This document shows positions 36,396 to 46,248 of a stretch of DNA of 64,000 nt, in pieces; within the stretch, counting starts at the first letter, position 1, and every line of letters begins with the position of its first letter. Both the position numbers and the translations under genes were made by a program. The notes beneath the pieces are model-generated. The model had not been told where the DNA came from. It saw only the letters and a list, made by a program, of their open reading frames with translations, and made no database searches. Source of the DNA: Chloroflexota bacterium. GTDB taxonomy: Bacteria > Chloroflexota > UBA6077 > SHYK01. The stretch covers positions 310,001 through 374,000 of the forward strand of contig SHYK01000002.1 of assembly GCA_009692845.1 (NCBI GenBank), given 5' to 3'.

Positions 36396-36635
36396 AGATC
36401 CTCCCGAGCCTGCTTTAGTTCCGTCGGCGCTTGACCGTCATTGTTAATAGGCCTTCTGGGGGTTTTGGGGTTTTGGAGTCAGCAGATCACCCAGTTGGGC
36501 GGTTGCGCGCATTCAGCGTGGGGTGGGAGTAACCGACTTGGAGTCGTTATGCTTGGCCGAGCACGCGCAGCTCCGCGGCCAAACGGCATCGACCGACGGG
36601 TGCTTGAAGCCGTCGGGTGTAGGTAGGGGGAAGGT
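36396..36635. other. Divergent intergenic region between the two glycan arms
   Basis: 240 bases between divergently transcribed genes, so both promoters should lie here. A G5-T4-G4-T4-G2 tract (36458-36476) and an A/T-rich patch with TATTAA on the minus strand (36444-36449) stand out. No convincing paired -35/-10 was found. Confidence 0.4.
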
Positions 36636-39044
36636 TTGGGGTTTGACGTCCTGCGTTGGCTGGTTGGGATCGAGTTGATCGGCTTTGCGGCCTGGCCGTT
36701 GGCCGCTCGGCTCTTTGCTGTCTGGCCGGACCGGGGCTATGCCTGGGCGAAGATCTTGGGCCTCTTAATCGTGGGGTACCTGGTCTGGCTGGGGTCCATG
36801 CTTGGGGTGGCGGGGTTCACTGGGCCCACGCTGATGGTCGTGGCGGGAGCCCTGGCCCTAGTCGGTTGGAGTACCGGTCCCCGCCCTACCTCCGGGGTGT
36901 CCAGGCGACTAGTCGCACTCGAAGAGGGACTGTTCCTGGCTACCTTTGTAGCCGCGGTCGCGGTGCGGTCCTTCAGCCCAGCGGCGGACGGGCAGGAAAA
37001 AGCGATGGATTTCAACTTCCTCCATTCGCTGATCCAAGCAGACCATCTGCCCGCCGCAGACCACTGGCTGGCCGGCTACGGGCTTCCTTATTACTATTTC
37101 GGCTACCTGATTCAGTCCATAGTCCCGAAGCTGGCCGCGATTGACGCGTCGGTGGCCTACAACCTGGCTCTGGCGAGCATCCCCGCCCTGGCGGCGATGG
37201 GAGCCTTTGGTCTGGTAGTCAATCAGTTGATAGGCCCGCCCAGCGGCACGACCGTCAGCTCGGCGGCCGGTGTACCCCGGGCGACGGCAGCGGAGCGGGG
37301 GCGGCCCGCCACTGGCCAGGGAGGTGGGCGGCCCGGCGGAATCGCCGAGTTCCCGACCGATCCCGCGGACGCCACTTGGCGGCAGCTGGCCGGTCCGGCC
37401 GCCTGGGGCCTATTGGGGGCACTTGGCTTGACGGTGCTCGGTAACCTGGAAGCGCTGATTGAAGTTCTGGCCGGCCGAGGATTCGGTTCCCTCGGATTCT
37501 GGACCGCGCTGGGGGTCAAGAATTTGACCCCCAATCTGAGCGGAGGATGGTTCCCAACCGATGGTAATTGGTGGTTCCATGCGGCTCGGGTGATCCCGAA
37601 TATCGAGCCGGACGGGATCACCGAATTCCCCTACTTCAGTTTCCTGCTCGGCGACCTTCATCCCCATTTCATGACGCTTCCGCTGTTCGGGCTGATCGGG
37701 GCGCTGGCCATAGTCCCGCTCTATAAGGGACTCGCTGCGTCGAAGGATGCGGTTGGAGGTGGGGACGGCTCTCGGACCCTCGCCATCCAAATCGGTGCTC
37801 AGGCCGTAGTGTTGGGAGCGGTCATCCCGACCAACACCTGGGATGTGCCCACTCTTTGGGGAGTCTTCGCGGCTGGCACGATAGGAGGTGGGTTGGTGCA
37901 GCTCGGGCGGTCCTGGCCATTGGTGGGTCAGGGGCTGAGACGGGTTGGGTTGATCCTCGGTTTGGCTGTCGCCCTGTACCTTCCGTATCTTGTCGGCTAC
38001 CAGTCACCGCCCCTCGGCCTGAGTCTCGTAGTGGGGGAACGGACGCCGCTCGGATCGCTGATGATCCTGTTTGGAGTGCTCCTGGTTCTTCCGGTTATCG
38101 CGGGACTAGTCGAGCTCAGTCGTTCCGACGGCGCCCTTTCGGGCCGCATCCGGTTTGTGGCCATAGGGGGGATCGCCCTGGGCGGGCTGCTCAGTTTGGG
38201 TGGGCAGCCGACTTTGGGGGTCTTGTTCGCCTTACTCATACTCTGGGCGCTGGTACTCGGGGGCCGGTTGAGCCGGGCTAGGTCGGCCCTCAGCATTGCG
38301 GCGGCGGCGTTCGCCCTGGCCGGTTTGGCGGCGATCCTGTTGCCGGAGCTTATCTTCTTGCGAGACTCCTTCGGCACCCGCATGAACACCGTCTTCAAGT
38401 TCTACTACGACGGGTGGGTGCTCCTCGCCCTGGCTGCTCCCCTGCTCGGATGGGAGCTGTGGAGTATGACCGGGCGAGATGGCTGGCCCAGCCGAGTGGT
38501 GGGGGTGGCCGGGCTCGCTGCCTGCGGGCTGTTGGCTTTGGCCGGGCTCCTTTACCCATTGGGGGCAACCCCGGTTCGAACGAATGCCTTTCTCTCCGGG
38601 CCCACCCTGGATGGCATGGTGCATTTGCGGGTCTTTCGTCCGGATGACGCTGCGGCAATCGACTGGCTGCAGCGGCTACATCCGGGTGTGCGGGTGGCGG
38701 AGGCGATTGGAGACGATTATTCGGACGCCGGCCGCTTCGCAACCTTCGGTGGGGCCATTGCCCCGCTGGGTTGGATTGGGCACGAGCTGCAGTGGCGCGG
38801 CCAGATCCCCGATCTGGTCGAGCGTCAGACCTTGGTCCGGCAGCTTTACACCGCCCCCACGGAAGAGGGCTGGCGAGCAGCGCTAAAGGCATTGCACCTG
38901 GAATTTGTGGCGGTGGGGACTTTGGAACGTGAGATCTATGGTCCAGGGGTCAGCTTCCAGTTTGAGGGGGCACTCCAGCCCGCTTACCAGTCCGGCGCGA
39001 CCGTACTCTATCGAGCGGGGAGCGACGAGCGTGCGGCCTCGTGA
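36636..39044 (+). CDS. Chlor_Arch_YYY (DUF2298) membrane protein
   Basis: An 802-residue, almost wholly hydrophobic protein of the single-domain YYY class. The defining YYYFG occurs at about residue 151 (GLPYYYFGYLIQ), with EFPYFSFLLGDLHPHFM near 330 and GTRMNTVFKFYYDGWV near 580. The same landmarks occur in the YYY half of the gene at 26236-30801, so the two are paralogues. The TTG at 36636 follows a GGGGGAAGG site. It heads the plus-strand glycan arm. The family's activity is unknown; GT-C-like sugar transfer or transport is an inference. Confidence 0.87.
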   Translation: MGFDVLRWLVGIELIGFAAWPLAARLFAVWPDRGYAWAKILGLLIVGYLVWLGSMLGVAGFTGPTLMVVAGALALVGWSTGPRPTSGVSRRLVALEEGLFLATFVAAVAVRSFSPAADGQEKAMDFNFLHSLIQADHLPAADHWLAGYGLPYYYFGYLIQSIVPKLAAIDASVAYNLALASIPALAAMGAFGLVVNQLIGPPSGTTVSSAAGVPRATAAERGRPATGQGGGRPGGIAEFPTDPADATWRQLAGPAAWGLLGALGLTVLGNLEALIEVLAGRGFGSLGFWTALGVKNLTPNLSGGWFPTDGNWWFHAARVIPNIEPDGITEFPYFSFLLGDLHPHFMTLPLFGLIGALAIVPLYKGLAASKDAVGGGDGSRTLAIQIGAQAVVLGAVIPTNTWDVPTLWGVFAAGTIGGGLVQLGRSWPLVGQGLRRVGLILGLAVALYLPYLVGYQSPPLGLSLVVGERTPLGSLMILFGVLLVLPVIAGLVELSRSDGALSGRIRFVAIGGIALGGLLSLGGQPTLGVLFALLILWALVLGGRLSRARSALSIAAAAFALAGLAAILLPELIFLRDSFGTRMNTVFKFYYDGWVLLALAAPLLGWELWSMTGRDGWPSRVVGVAGLAACGLLALAGLLYPLGATPVRTNAFLSGPTLDGMVHLRVFRPDDAAAIDWLQRLHPGVRVAEAIGDDYSDAGRFATFGGAIAPLGWIGHELQWRGQIPDLVERQTLVRQLYTAPTEEGWRAALKALHLEFVAVGTLEREIYGPGVSFQFEGALQPAYQSGATVLYRAGSDERAAS

Positions 39045-39140
39045 GGGTTGTCCGATGGGGAAGTGGGCCGGGACGAAGCGATCTTGCGGCCTCTGCCGCT
39101 CGCGGATGTTGCGAATTGGTAGAGCCGTGATGGGCTGCGA

Positions 39141-40838
39141 ATGACCTCCGCCCAACCGGACCTGGAGAGTGGGCTGAGTGCGTGGCTGCGGGCCCACCTC
39201 TGGCTGGCGTCCTGGGTGGGGGTTGGCCTGCTAGCCGGGCTGCTCCGGGTCGGGTGGCTTGACACTCTTCCCCTAGACAGCGAGGAAGCCAGACTTGCCC
39301 TGGCCGCCTGGCACGCCAGCCTAGGCGAAGGGCTGACCGGTATGCTGCCCACCGACGGACGGGTCCTGCCGAATCTGATGACCTTCATCGTCTGGCTGTT
39401 TGGGGCGAGCGATGCGTCCTCCCGACTGGTCCCGGCCCTGGCGGGAACCGCTACTGCACTGATGCCCGCGCTGATCCAGGGCTGGCTGGGGCCGCGGGTA
39501 GCACTGGCTACTGGGATTATTTTGGCCATTTCGCCAGTTGGGATCGAGACGTCGCGGGAGGTCAATCCGGTTGCCGTCAACGTCGGCCTCGTTCTTTTTT
39601 TTGCGGTATGCGCAGTGCGGATGGCGACCGATCGCCCGAGCTGGGCGACCTGGGGATTGGCAGGGTCGCTGGGGCTCGGGGTGGCCAGCGGCCCCGGCTT
39701 TGTCCTGGGCCTGCTGAGCCTTGGAGTGGCACTCTTCGCGCTGGGGAATGAGGTGAATCGGTTGCTCCCTCAACTGAGTCAGGGTTTGCGTCAGGTGGCG
39801 AAAGCGCCGGGCCCGGCGCTTTTCGGTATCGGGGTCGGATTCCTCACCACGACCGGGGGCCTTATGGATCTGGGGGGCGTCGGCTACTTACTCGGCGGAG
39901 TGTGGGGAGCCATGCCGGGGCTGATGAAGCCGTCGGCTCCTTCAGTTCGCAATGCGCTTGGGTTGACTGGATATGTCGGGCCGCTCATCGTCGTAGGTCT
40001 GGCTGGGCTGGGCTGGGGCATTCGACAAAGAGACCGCACCGTTTACTTCGGGGCCGGGTGGGCGGGCCTGCTACTGGTGCTTCACCTGACTACGCCGGAG
40101 GGTTCTCCCCTGTTCCTGGCATTGCTCACCCTTCCACTCGCTTGGCTGGCCGGCTCATTGATCGCCGGTCTGCCGTTTAAGCTGGCGGACCTCCATCTCT
40201 CCGGAGCTGGCTGGTGGGCCCTGGTGGCCTCGGGTGCAGTCGTCGCGGTGGGGCTGGCGATCATTACCGATTCAGTCGGCGCCGCGCGGGCCGCTTCGGT
40301 GCCAAAGCTGATCCTGACGGTTGGGGTCGTCATAGTCGCTGGATGGGGCTGGCGCCAGGCGTGGTCGTCCCGTTGGGTCGTGGCAACGCTCCTCGGTGGC
40401 GCACTGTTCGCGCTGGGCACCTTCGGGACGATAGGACGGTTGAGCTTCGGGGGCAGTCCGCCGGGCAGTGAGCCATTCCGGACGGAACAGACCGACAGTG
40501 AGTTCCGGGCGGCCTTCCCAAAGCTGGTGATCCTGGCTGATCCAGGTGTGCTCCTGTCGGTGAATACGGAGCCGCGCACCGCAGGCAAATGGTACGGTCG
40601 AAGCTTGAAGCTGGCCCCGGACGGCGTCAATCCGGGCGCGAATGGTATCGTTATACGGACCGCCACCGGATCGATTGGATCGGGCCCCTCCCTGGAACGG
40701 GGCACCCGCCTGCCCTGGCGCATCCAATCACAGATCGTCGTTGAGGACCTGAATCCATTAGGTATTCTGAGGTGGTTGATCACTCGTCATGGGCTCGTCG
40801 TCGGCCGCTTCGACGATGTGAGTCTGCTTCGATCTTAA
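39141..40838 (+). CDS. GT39-like multi-pass membrane protein
   Basis: A 565-residue protein with about a dozen membrane helices and a small C-terminal soluble domain. The loop after the first helix reads LPLDSEEARLALAAWHASLG, resembling the acidic first loop of GT39/ArnT-like transferases, and SRLVPALAGTATALMPALI is the typical second helix region. The C-terminal part (KWYGRSLKLAPDGVNPGANG) has no recognised domain. It lies between the YYY and Agl23 genes, 9 bases before the latter, so they are almost certainly co-expressed. Precise function unknown. Confidence 0.65.
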   Translation: MTSAQPDLESGLSAWLRAHLWLASWVGVGLLAGLLRVGWLDTLPLDSEEARLALAAWHASLGEGLTGMLPTDGRVLPNLMTFIVWLFGASDASSRLVPALAGTATALMPALIQGWLGPRVALATGIILAISPVGIETSREVNPVAVNVGLVLFFAVCAVRMATDRPSWATWGLAGSLGLGVASGPGFVLGLLSLGVALFALGNEVNRLLPQLSQGLRQVAKAPGPALFGIGVGFLTTTGGLMDLGGVGYLLGGVWGAMPGLMKPSAPSVRNALGLTGYVGPLIVVGLAGLGWGIRQRDRTVYFGAGWAGLLLVLHLTTPEGSPLFLALLTLPLAWLAGSLIAGLPFKLADLHLSGAGWWALVASGAVVAVGLAIITDSVGAARAASVPKLILTVGVVIVAGWGWRQAWSSRWVVATLLGGALFALGTFGTIGRLSFGGSPPGSEPFRTEQTDSEFRAAFPKLVILADPGVLLSVNTEPRTAGKWYGRSLKLAPDGVNPGANGIVIRTATGSIGSGPSLERGTRLPWRIQSQIVVEDLNPLGILRWLITRHGLVVGRFDDVSLLRS

Positions 40839-40847
40839 GGAGAAGTC

Positions 40848-43757
40848 ATGGTCCAGCTTGCTGAGCGGGTTCAGGAGTCAGAAGAGCCCGCGGTTGCGCC
40901 CCTCGAATCGGTGGCTCCCCCCGAGGTCGGCCCCAGTTGGTGGTGGGTGTTCTTCGTTGGGCTCACGCTGTTGGCTCTGGTGCTGCGGCTCTATGACCTC
41001 GGCGCCCGGGCAATGCACCATGACGAGAGCCTGCATGCGCTTTATTCCTGGTCCCTGTACGTCGGGCGGGGGTACGTCCACGACCCCATGATGCACGGAC
41101 CGGGCCTGTTCGAGGGGACGGCCCTCATGTACTTCCTGTTTGGCGACAGCGAGGTCACCGCGCGGCTGATCATGGCCTTGATGGGGACGGGGATCGTCGT
41201 TCTTCCGTATTTTCTGCGGCACGAGCTGGGGCGATTCGGTGCAGTCGCCGCGGCGGCTTTCCTCGCCCTCGAGCCGTCCTTCGTGTACTTCTCGCGCTTC
41301 GCGCGCCACGATGCGATGGTCGTTTTCGAGGCCATGCTCCTGGTGGTGGGTATGTTCGGGTGGTTTCGGACCCGCAACTCGGCGTACTTCTACACGGCGG
41401 TAGTCGGGCTGGCGCTGTTGTTCTCCACCAAAGAGGACTCCTTTATCTACGGGTTTATCTTTGCTACTTTCCTAGTCGGGGCCACGATTGTGGACCGACG
41501 GCGGGGGTCGGGCCGGCTGCTGGAGGGCCTGGCGGAGATCGGGATCCGCCGCTGGATGGTGGCGGCGGCGATCTTTTTCGGCATCTCGGCGGTCCTCTAC
41601 ACGAGCTTCTTCACGAACCTCGAAGGCCTCTGCACGGCCATCTGGTCGCCGCCGGTGGGGAGCTGCACGGGCAAGCAGGGTGCGCTCCAGTACTGGCTGT
41701 CCCAACAGGGAGTCGCGCGAGGCTCCCAACCCTGGTTCTATTACTTCCTGCTGATTCCGCTTTACGAGATTCTTCCGCTGACCCTGGCTTTAGTGAGTCC
41801 GTTCATCGCGCGGCGCCCTAGGAGTCTCATCTTCTGGTTTTCGGCCTGGTGGGCGATCACGGCCATCGTCATCTACACCTGGGCCGGCGAGAAGATGCCC
41901 TGGCTCGTGGTGCATCCGGTCCTTCCACTCATCCTCCTGGCTAGCCTATCAGTGGACCGCATCGCCGGTTGGCTCCGGCTCCCCTGGGGTCTGACGGCTC
42001 GCCAGTGGTCGGTGGCCGGTCTCAGTCTGCTGGGCGGAGCGGCCGTTATCGCCTTGGCGGGACTGGGCGGATTGCCCACAGACGCATTGGAATCGCAAAC
42101 CAATACGCTCCGACGGATCGCCTTGGTGGTTGTGGTGGTAGGTATCGCAGCCGGCACCGCGCGAGCTGGCTGGCCGCTTGGCCGAACCCGAGTGCTGGGC
42201 GCACTGGGGGTGGCCGGCCTGGTGGTTCTTCTCCTGTATACCGTGCGCGCGGGCTGGCAGGTGAACTACAAGAATGGGGACACCCCGGTGGAGACGCTGG
42301 TGTACGTGCAGAGCTCGCCGGACGTTCCCTATGTCTTGTCGGAACTGGATCGGTTGGGCAACCAGCTCGGAATGCACAAGGATCTTCCCATACTGCTCGA
42401 TGGCGGTTATACCGACACCGTGGCTGGCCAGAGCGTGGATCATGAGGCCATTTCTTGGCCCTTCGAATGGTACCTGAGGGACTTCAAGGCCAAGCAGTAC
42501 TACAGTCGGAATTTCCCGTCCGATTTCTCCACCAACAAGTACGCAGCGGTGCTAGTCATGGGCCCCAGCCTGGACCCGGTCCGAGATGACCTGGGTGGCT
42601 ATACCGGGAATAAGTTGAAGCTCAACTGGTGGTATCCGGAAGACTACAAGCAGCTCACCTGGTCGACGCTTTTCGATGGGCTGCTGGATCCGGGCGTCCG
42701 CACGAAGCTGTGGAAGTACATCGTCTATCGGGATCTGGTGAATCCGCCGCTGGGCGCCCGCGAATTCTATTTCTACGTGCGTAATGATCTCGTGGGCACC
42801 CAAGCTGGCTCGGCGCCCTCTGCCGCGAGCCCGTCCGCGCCGAGATCGGCCCCCCAGACCGAGACGGTGGCCGTGCGCAACGTCACCGCTTTTGGACGAC
42901 CGAACGGAATCGCTGCTCTCCGCGATCCCAAGAGCTTTGCCCTGGCCCCGGACGGGCGAATCTTCGTTGTCGATGGAGCCAACGCGAACGTGACCGTCTT
43001 CACCCGGGATGGATCGGTCGAGCGAAGCTGGGGCCGAGCGGGTACAGGCGATGGGGAGTTCACCGAGCCCTGGGGCATCGCCCTCGGTCCGGATGGGTCG
43101 ATCTACGTGGCCGATACCTGGAACCACCGGGTTCAGAAATTCGACTCTCAGGGACGGTTCGTCACTAAGTGGGGCAATTTTGGCGACGCGCAGGGGCAGA
43201 TCAAGAACCTGCCGGGGAGCTTCTTCGGTCCCCGGGATCTGGTTTTCAACCAGCAAGGGGAGCTGTTGGTGACGGACACTGGCAACAAACGCATCCAGGC
43301 CTTTGACCAGGACGGCCATTTCCTTCGGGCCTATGGCGGCGAAGGGCGGGCGGTTGGACAGCTGCGTGAACCGACCGGCATCGCCGTGGATTCGGGTGGT
43401 CGGATCTATGTGGCGGATACGTGGAACCAGCGCATCCAGGTATTTTCGGCGCAGTTTGATCCGATTGCCCAATACCCGGTCCCTCAATGGACGAGCCAGT
43501 CAGCGCTGCACAAACCCTACCTTGCCGTGAGCCCGTCCGGGGATATCTACGCGACGATTCCCGAGCGGGGAACGCTGCTGCACGTGCATGACGGGGCGGT
43601 GACAACGTTGACGCTCCAGGGAGCGCCCCCGTTGGGATTGCCGCTTGGGATCAAGGTGAACCTGGACGGCAATCTGCTGGTGAGCGACGCACAAGGCGCC
43701 AGCGTGCTGCGGTATGAGCTCCCGTCCCCAGATCTACCGAGCGAGCAGCCCGAATGA
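40848..43757 (+). CDS. TIGR03663/Agl23-type membrane protein with NHL propeller
   Basis: A 969-residue protein. The membrane half (about 30-470) shows the invariant features described for TIGR03663: the Asp-Glu dipeptide at residues 59-60 (MHHDESLHALYSW) and the His-Gly-Pro tripeptide at 83-85 (MMHGPGLFEG). A mixed domain (about 470-660) leads into an NHL propeller of about six blades (680-960), with repeats such as PWGIALGPDGSIYVADTWNH and PTGIAVDSGGRIYVADTWNQ. This family tends to co-occur with YYY proteins, as here. The ATG has GGAG upstream. Activity unproven; a lipid-linked-sugar transferase is plausible. Confidence 0.88.
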   Translation: MVQLAERVQESEEPAVAPLESVAPPEVGPSWWWVFFVGLTLLALVLRLYDLGARAMHHDESLHALYSWSLYVGRGYVHDPMMHGPGLFEGTALMYFLFGDSEVTARLIMALMGTGIVVLPYFLRHELGRFGAVAAAAFLALEPSFVYFSRFARHDAMVVFEAMLLVVGMFGWFRTRNSAYFYTAVVGLALLFSTKEDSFIYGFIFATFLVGATIVDRRRGSGRLLEGLAEIGIRRWMVAAAIFFGISAVLYTSFFTNLEGLCTAIWSPPVGSCTGKQGALQYWLSQQGVARGSQPWFYYFLLIPLYEILPLTLALVSPFIARRPRSLIFWFSAWWAITAIVIYTWAGEKMPWLVVHPVLPLILLASLSVDRIAGWLRLPWGLTARQWSVAGLSLLGGAAVIALAGLGGLPTDALESQTNTLRRIALVVVVVGIAAGTARAGWPLGRTRVLGALGVAGLVVLLLYTVRAGWQVNYKNGDTPVETLVYVQSSPDVPYVLSELDRLGNQLGMHKDLPILLDGGYTDTVAGQSVDHEAISWPFEWYLRDFKAKQYYSRNFPSDFSTNKYAAVLVMGPSLDPVRDDLGGYTGNKLKLNWWYPEDYKQLTWSTLFDGLLDPGVRTKLWKYIVYRDLVNPPLGAREFYFYVRNDLVGTQAGSAPSAASPSAPRSAPQTETVAVRNVTAFGRPNGIAALRDPKSFALAPDGRIFVVDGANANVTVFTRDGSVERSWGRAGTGDGEFTEPWGIALGPDGSIYVADTWNHRVQKFDSQGRFVTKWGNFGDAQGQIKNLPGSFFGPRDLVFNQQGELLVTDTGNKRIQAFDQDGHFLRAYGGEGRAVGQLREPTGIAVDSGGRIYVADTWNQRIQVFSAQFDPIAQYPVPQWTSQSALHKPYLAVSPSGDIYATIPERGTLLHVHDGAVTTLTLQGAPPLGLPLGIKVNLDGNLLVSDAQGASVLRYELPSPDLPSEQPE

Positions 43758-43788
43758 CTCTACGGGATAGGCCCCGGCGCCTCGCTCG

Positions 43789-44865
43789 GTGAGGAGATTT
43801 CCATTCCTTCGCCTGGGCCTCGGCCTGGCCATCAGCGTCGCTGCGATCGTGCTGATCGCCCGAACCGTATCTGCCAACGACGTACTGGAGAGTGTCCGGG
43901 CGGGTAATCCGCTGCTGCTGATTCCAGCCGTGGCCCTCTACTTCGTGGGACTCGGAGCTCGGAGTCTGCGCTGGCGGGTGCTGCTGGTTAATCAGCCAGT
44001 CGGGCTCGTCCTCTTGTTTCGAACTCTTGTGATTGGCTTCACGGTCAATGACATCCTGCCCGCCCGAATTGGGGAGCTGGCGAGGATCGTGCTGCTGGCC
44101 CGGAAAGCGAGCATCCCATCCGGAATCTCTTTTGCATCGATCATCGCTGAGCGAGTGCTCGATGGCCTGGTGGTCACAGCTTTCTTGATTGTCGGGCTGA
44201 TCCGGGTCCCTGGCGATGAGGGGCTACGGCTGGTGGCCCGCTTCGCGACAGTGGTCTTCGTCGCCCTGACCCTCGGGATCGTGGCTGCTGCGCTGGCGCC
44301 GGACCCCTTTCGGAGGGTGGGCCTGGCTCTGGCCCGACTCGCCCCCGGGCACTGGACGGAGCGGCTAACCCGATTGGTGCACTTCACCCTGGAAGGCCTG
44401 GCCGCGCTGACCGCCTGGCGGACGGCTGGCCTGGCGCTCGGGCTCTCAATCCTGGTGTGGACCATCGAGGCCACCACCTATCGGATCATTATGTTGGGCT
44501 TTCCCGTCCCGGGTGGAATGACTGCGGCAGTTATGGGGACCGGGGTGGCCAACCTGGCTACTCTGGTGCCATCCTCACCTGGCTATGTCGGAACCTTCGA
44601 CGCTGCGCTTCAGTCGACGCTAGTCGGCGCGTTCCAGGCGGTGCCTTCAGAGGCACTCGCCTTTACGGTTGTGGTCCATCTGGCGGTGCTGGTGCCCGTG
44701 GTGATCCTGGGACTCGTGTACATTTGGCAGGAAGGGTTCACCCTCGGGGGGTTGAGCCGAGTATCGTCGCAACCTCGCCCTGAGGCGTCTCGGGACGTTG
44801 ACGAAGTGGAAGTCGACGCGCGGATCCGGGTCGGGGCAGGCAAACGAGGTCGAAATAGACGCTAA
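43789..44865 (+). CDS. UPF0104/AglD-like (lysylphosphatidylglycerol synthase TM) protein
   Basis: A 358-residue membrane protein with about eight helices and the UPF0104 pattern: LGARSLRWRVLL at the end of the second helix, FTVNDILPARIGELARIVLLARK, the ERVLDGLVV segment and VPSSPGYVGTFDAAL. Relatives include archaeal AglD parts and the MprF flippase-like half. A role in moving or handling lipid-linked sugars is inferred from the cluster. The GTG start has only a weak ribosome site. It sits 31 bases after Agl23 and 33 before ugd. Confidence 0.82.
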   Translation: MRRFPFLRLGLGLAISVAAIVLIARTVSANDVLESVRAGNPLLLIPAVALYFVGLGARSLRWRVLLVNQPVGLVLLFRTLVIGFTVNDILPARIGELARIVLLARKASIPSGISFASIIAERVLDGLVVTAFLIVGLIRVPGDEGLRLVARFATVVFVALTLGIVAAALAPDPFRRVGLALARLAPGHWTERLTRLVHFTLEGLAALTAWRTAGLALGLSILVWTIEATTYRIIMLGFPVPGGMTAAVMGTGVANLATLVPSSPGYVGTFDAALQSTLVGAFQAVPSEALAFTVVVHLAVLVPVVILGLVYIWQEGFTLGGLSRVSSQPRPEASRDVDEVEVDARIRVGAGKRGRNRR

Positions 44866-44898
44866 TTTGAGTCGCGTCATCCGGACCGGGAGTTCATC

Positions 44899-46233
44899 GT
44901 GGCAAGAATAGCTGTTATTGGAGTGGGCTATGTAGGGCTGGTTACGGCGGCCTGTTTCGCGGACCTCGGGCATGAAGTCACCGGGATCGACATTGACGAA
45001 GGCCGAATTCGTCGTCTGCGGGTGAAGATCTCGCCAATCTATGAGCCAGGCCTGGACGCCCTGATCGGCCGCAATATCGACGCCGAGCGGCTGCATTTCA
45101 CGACCAACTATCGGGAAGGTCTGGAGGGTGCGCAGTTCGCGTTCATCGCGGTGGGAACGCCGAGCGGACCGGCCGGCGAAGCGGACATGACCGCTTGCGA
45201 CGCGGCGGCCAAGGGTATTGCAGATGCCGCCAGGGGTTCAATCATTGTGGTCAACAAGAGCACCATGCCGATCGGAAGCGGGGATCGGTTGGAAGCCATC
45301 ATTCGCCAGTCAGGTACTGAGAGTCTCGACGCGCGGGTGGTCTCCAATCCGGAGTTTCTCCGCGAGGGGACGGCAGTGAGTGACTTCTTCGCGCCCGACC
45401 GGATCGTGCTCGGCTCGACCGATACCGAGGCGGCTAACGCGGTCGCCGAACTGCATCGGCCACTCAATGCACGGATCCTTCTCACGGACATGCGGACCGC
45501 CGAAATGGTGAAGTACGCGTCGAATGCTTTCCTGGCTACCAAGATCTCATTCATCAACGAGATCGCGAGCATCTGTGAGCGGCTCGGAGCGGACGTGAAA
45601 CAGGTTGCGGACGGGATGGGCCTAGACGGACGGATCGGTCGCGGCTTTCTGGAAGCGGGACTTGGCTATGGCGGGTCCTGCTTCCCGAAAGATGTCCGGG
45701 CCCTGGAATTCATGGCTTCGGTGCAGGGTTGCCATCCCCAGCTGTTGCGGGCGGTGATGGAAATCAACCGGGATGTGCGCCGGACGGCGGTGCAAAAGCT
45801 TCGGGAGGTCCTGGGCGGGTTGGATGGAAAGCTCATCGGGGTGCTCGGTCTCTCCTTCAAGCCAAACACTGATGACATCCGAGAGGCGGCAGCGATCGAG
45901 ATCATTCATCTGCTACAGAACGAGGGTGCGCTGATCCGGGCCTATGATCCGGTTGCCATGGAGCATGCGGCGCCCTTCATCCCCAGCGTGGATTTTGCTC
46001 AGAACCCGTATGAGCTGGCCGTGGGGTGTGACGCCTTGGCTTTGGTCACTGAATGGAACGAGTTCAAAGAACTGGACATGGCGCGGATTCGCCAGGCCAT
46101 GCGGACCCCGGTCCTCCTAGACGGCCGCAATATCTACGACCCCCACCGGATGGCCGAGCTCGGCTTCACTTATCTGGGGATGGGCCGGTCTGCTCCCGCG
46201 GCCGACCCGATCGCCCCCGCGCTGGCTCCCTAG
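44899..46233 (+). CDS. UDP-glucose/GDP-mannose 6-dehydrogenase family protein
   Basis: Oxidises a nucleotide sugar to its uronic acid with 2 NAD+, most likely UDP-glucose to UDP-glucuronate. An N-terminal Rossmann motif ([18 protein letters not shown]), [11 protein letters not shown] and the catalytic cysteine in [11 protein letters not shown] (about residue 260) are all present. The C-terminal domain shows [15 protein letters not shown]. The length of 444 residues is normal. The GTG at 44899 has GGGAG 7 bases upstream. As the last glycan gene of the plus arm it would supply the acidic sugar donor. Confidence 0.92.
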   Translation: MARIAVIGVGYVGLVTAACFADLGHEVTGIDIDEGRIRRLRVKISPIYEPGLDALIGRNIDAERLHFTTNYREGLEGAQFAFIAVGTPSGPAGEADMTACDAAAKGIADAARGSIIVVNKSTMPIGSGDRLEAIIRQSGTESLDARVVSNPEFLREGTAVSDFFAPDRIVLGSTDTEAANAVAELHRPLNARILLTDMRTAEMVKYASNAFLATKISFINEIASICERLGADVKQVADGMGLDGRIGRGFLEAGLGYGGSCFPKDVRALEFMASVQGCHPQLLRAVMEINRDVRRTAVQKLREVLGGLDGKLIGVLGLSFKPNTDDIREAAAIEIIHLLQNEGALIRAYDPVAMEHAAPFIPSVDFAQNPYELAVGCDALALVTEWNEFKELDMARIRQAMRTPVLLDGRNIYDPHRMAELGFTYLGMGRSAPAADPIAPALAP

Positions 46234-46248
46234 CTCTCCGCCCGGGAC

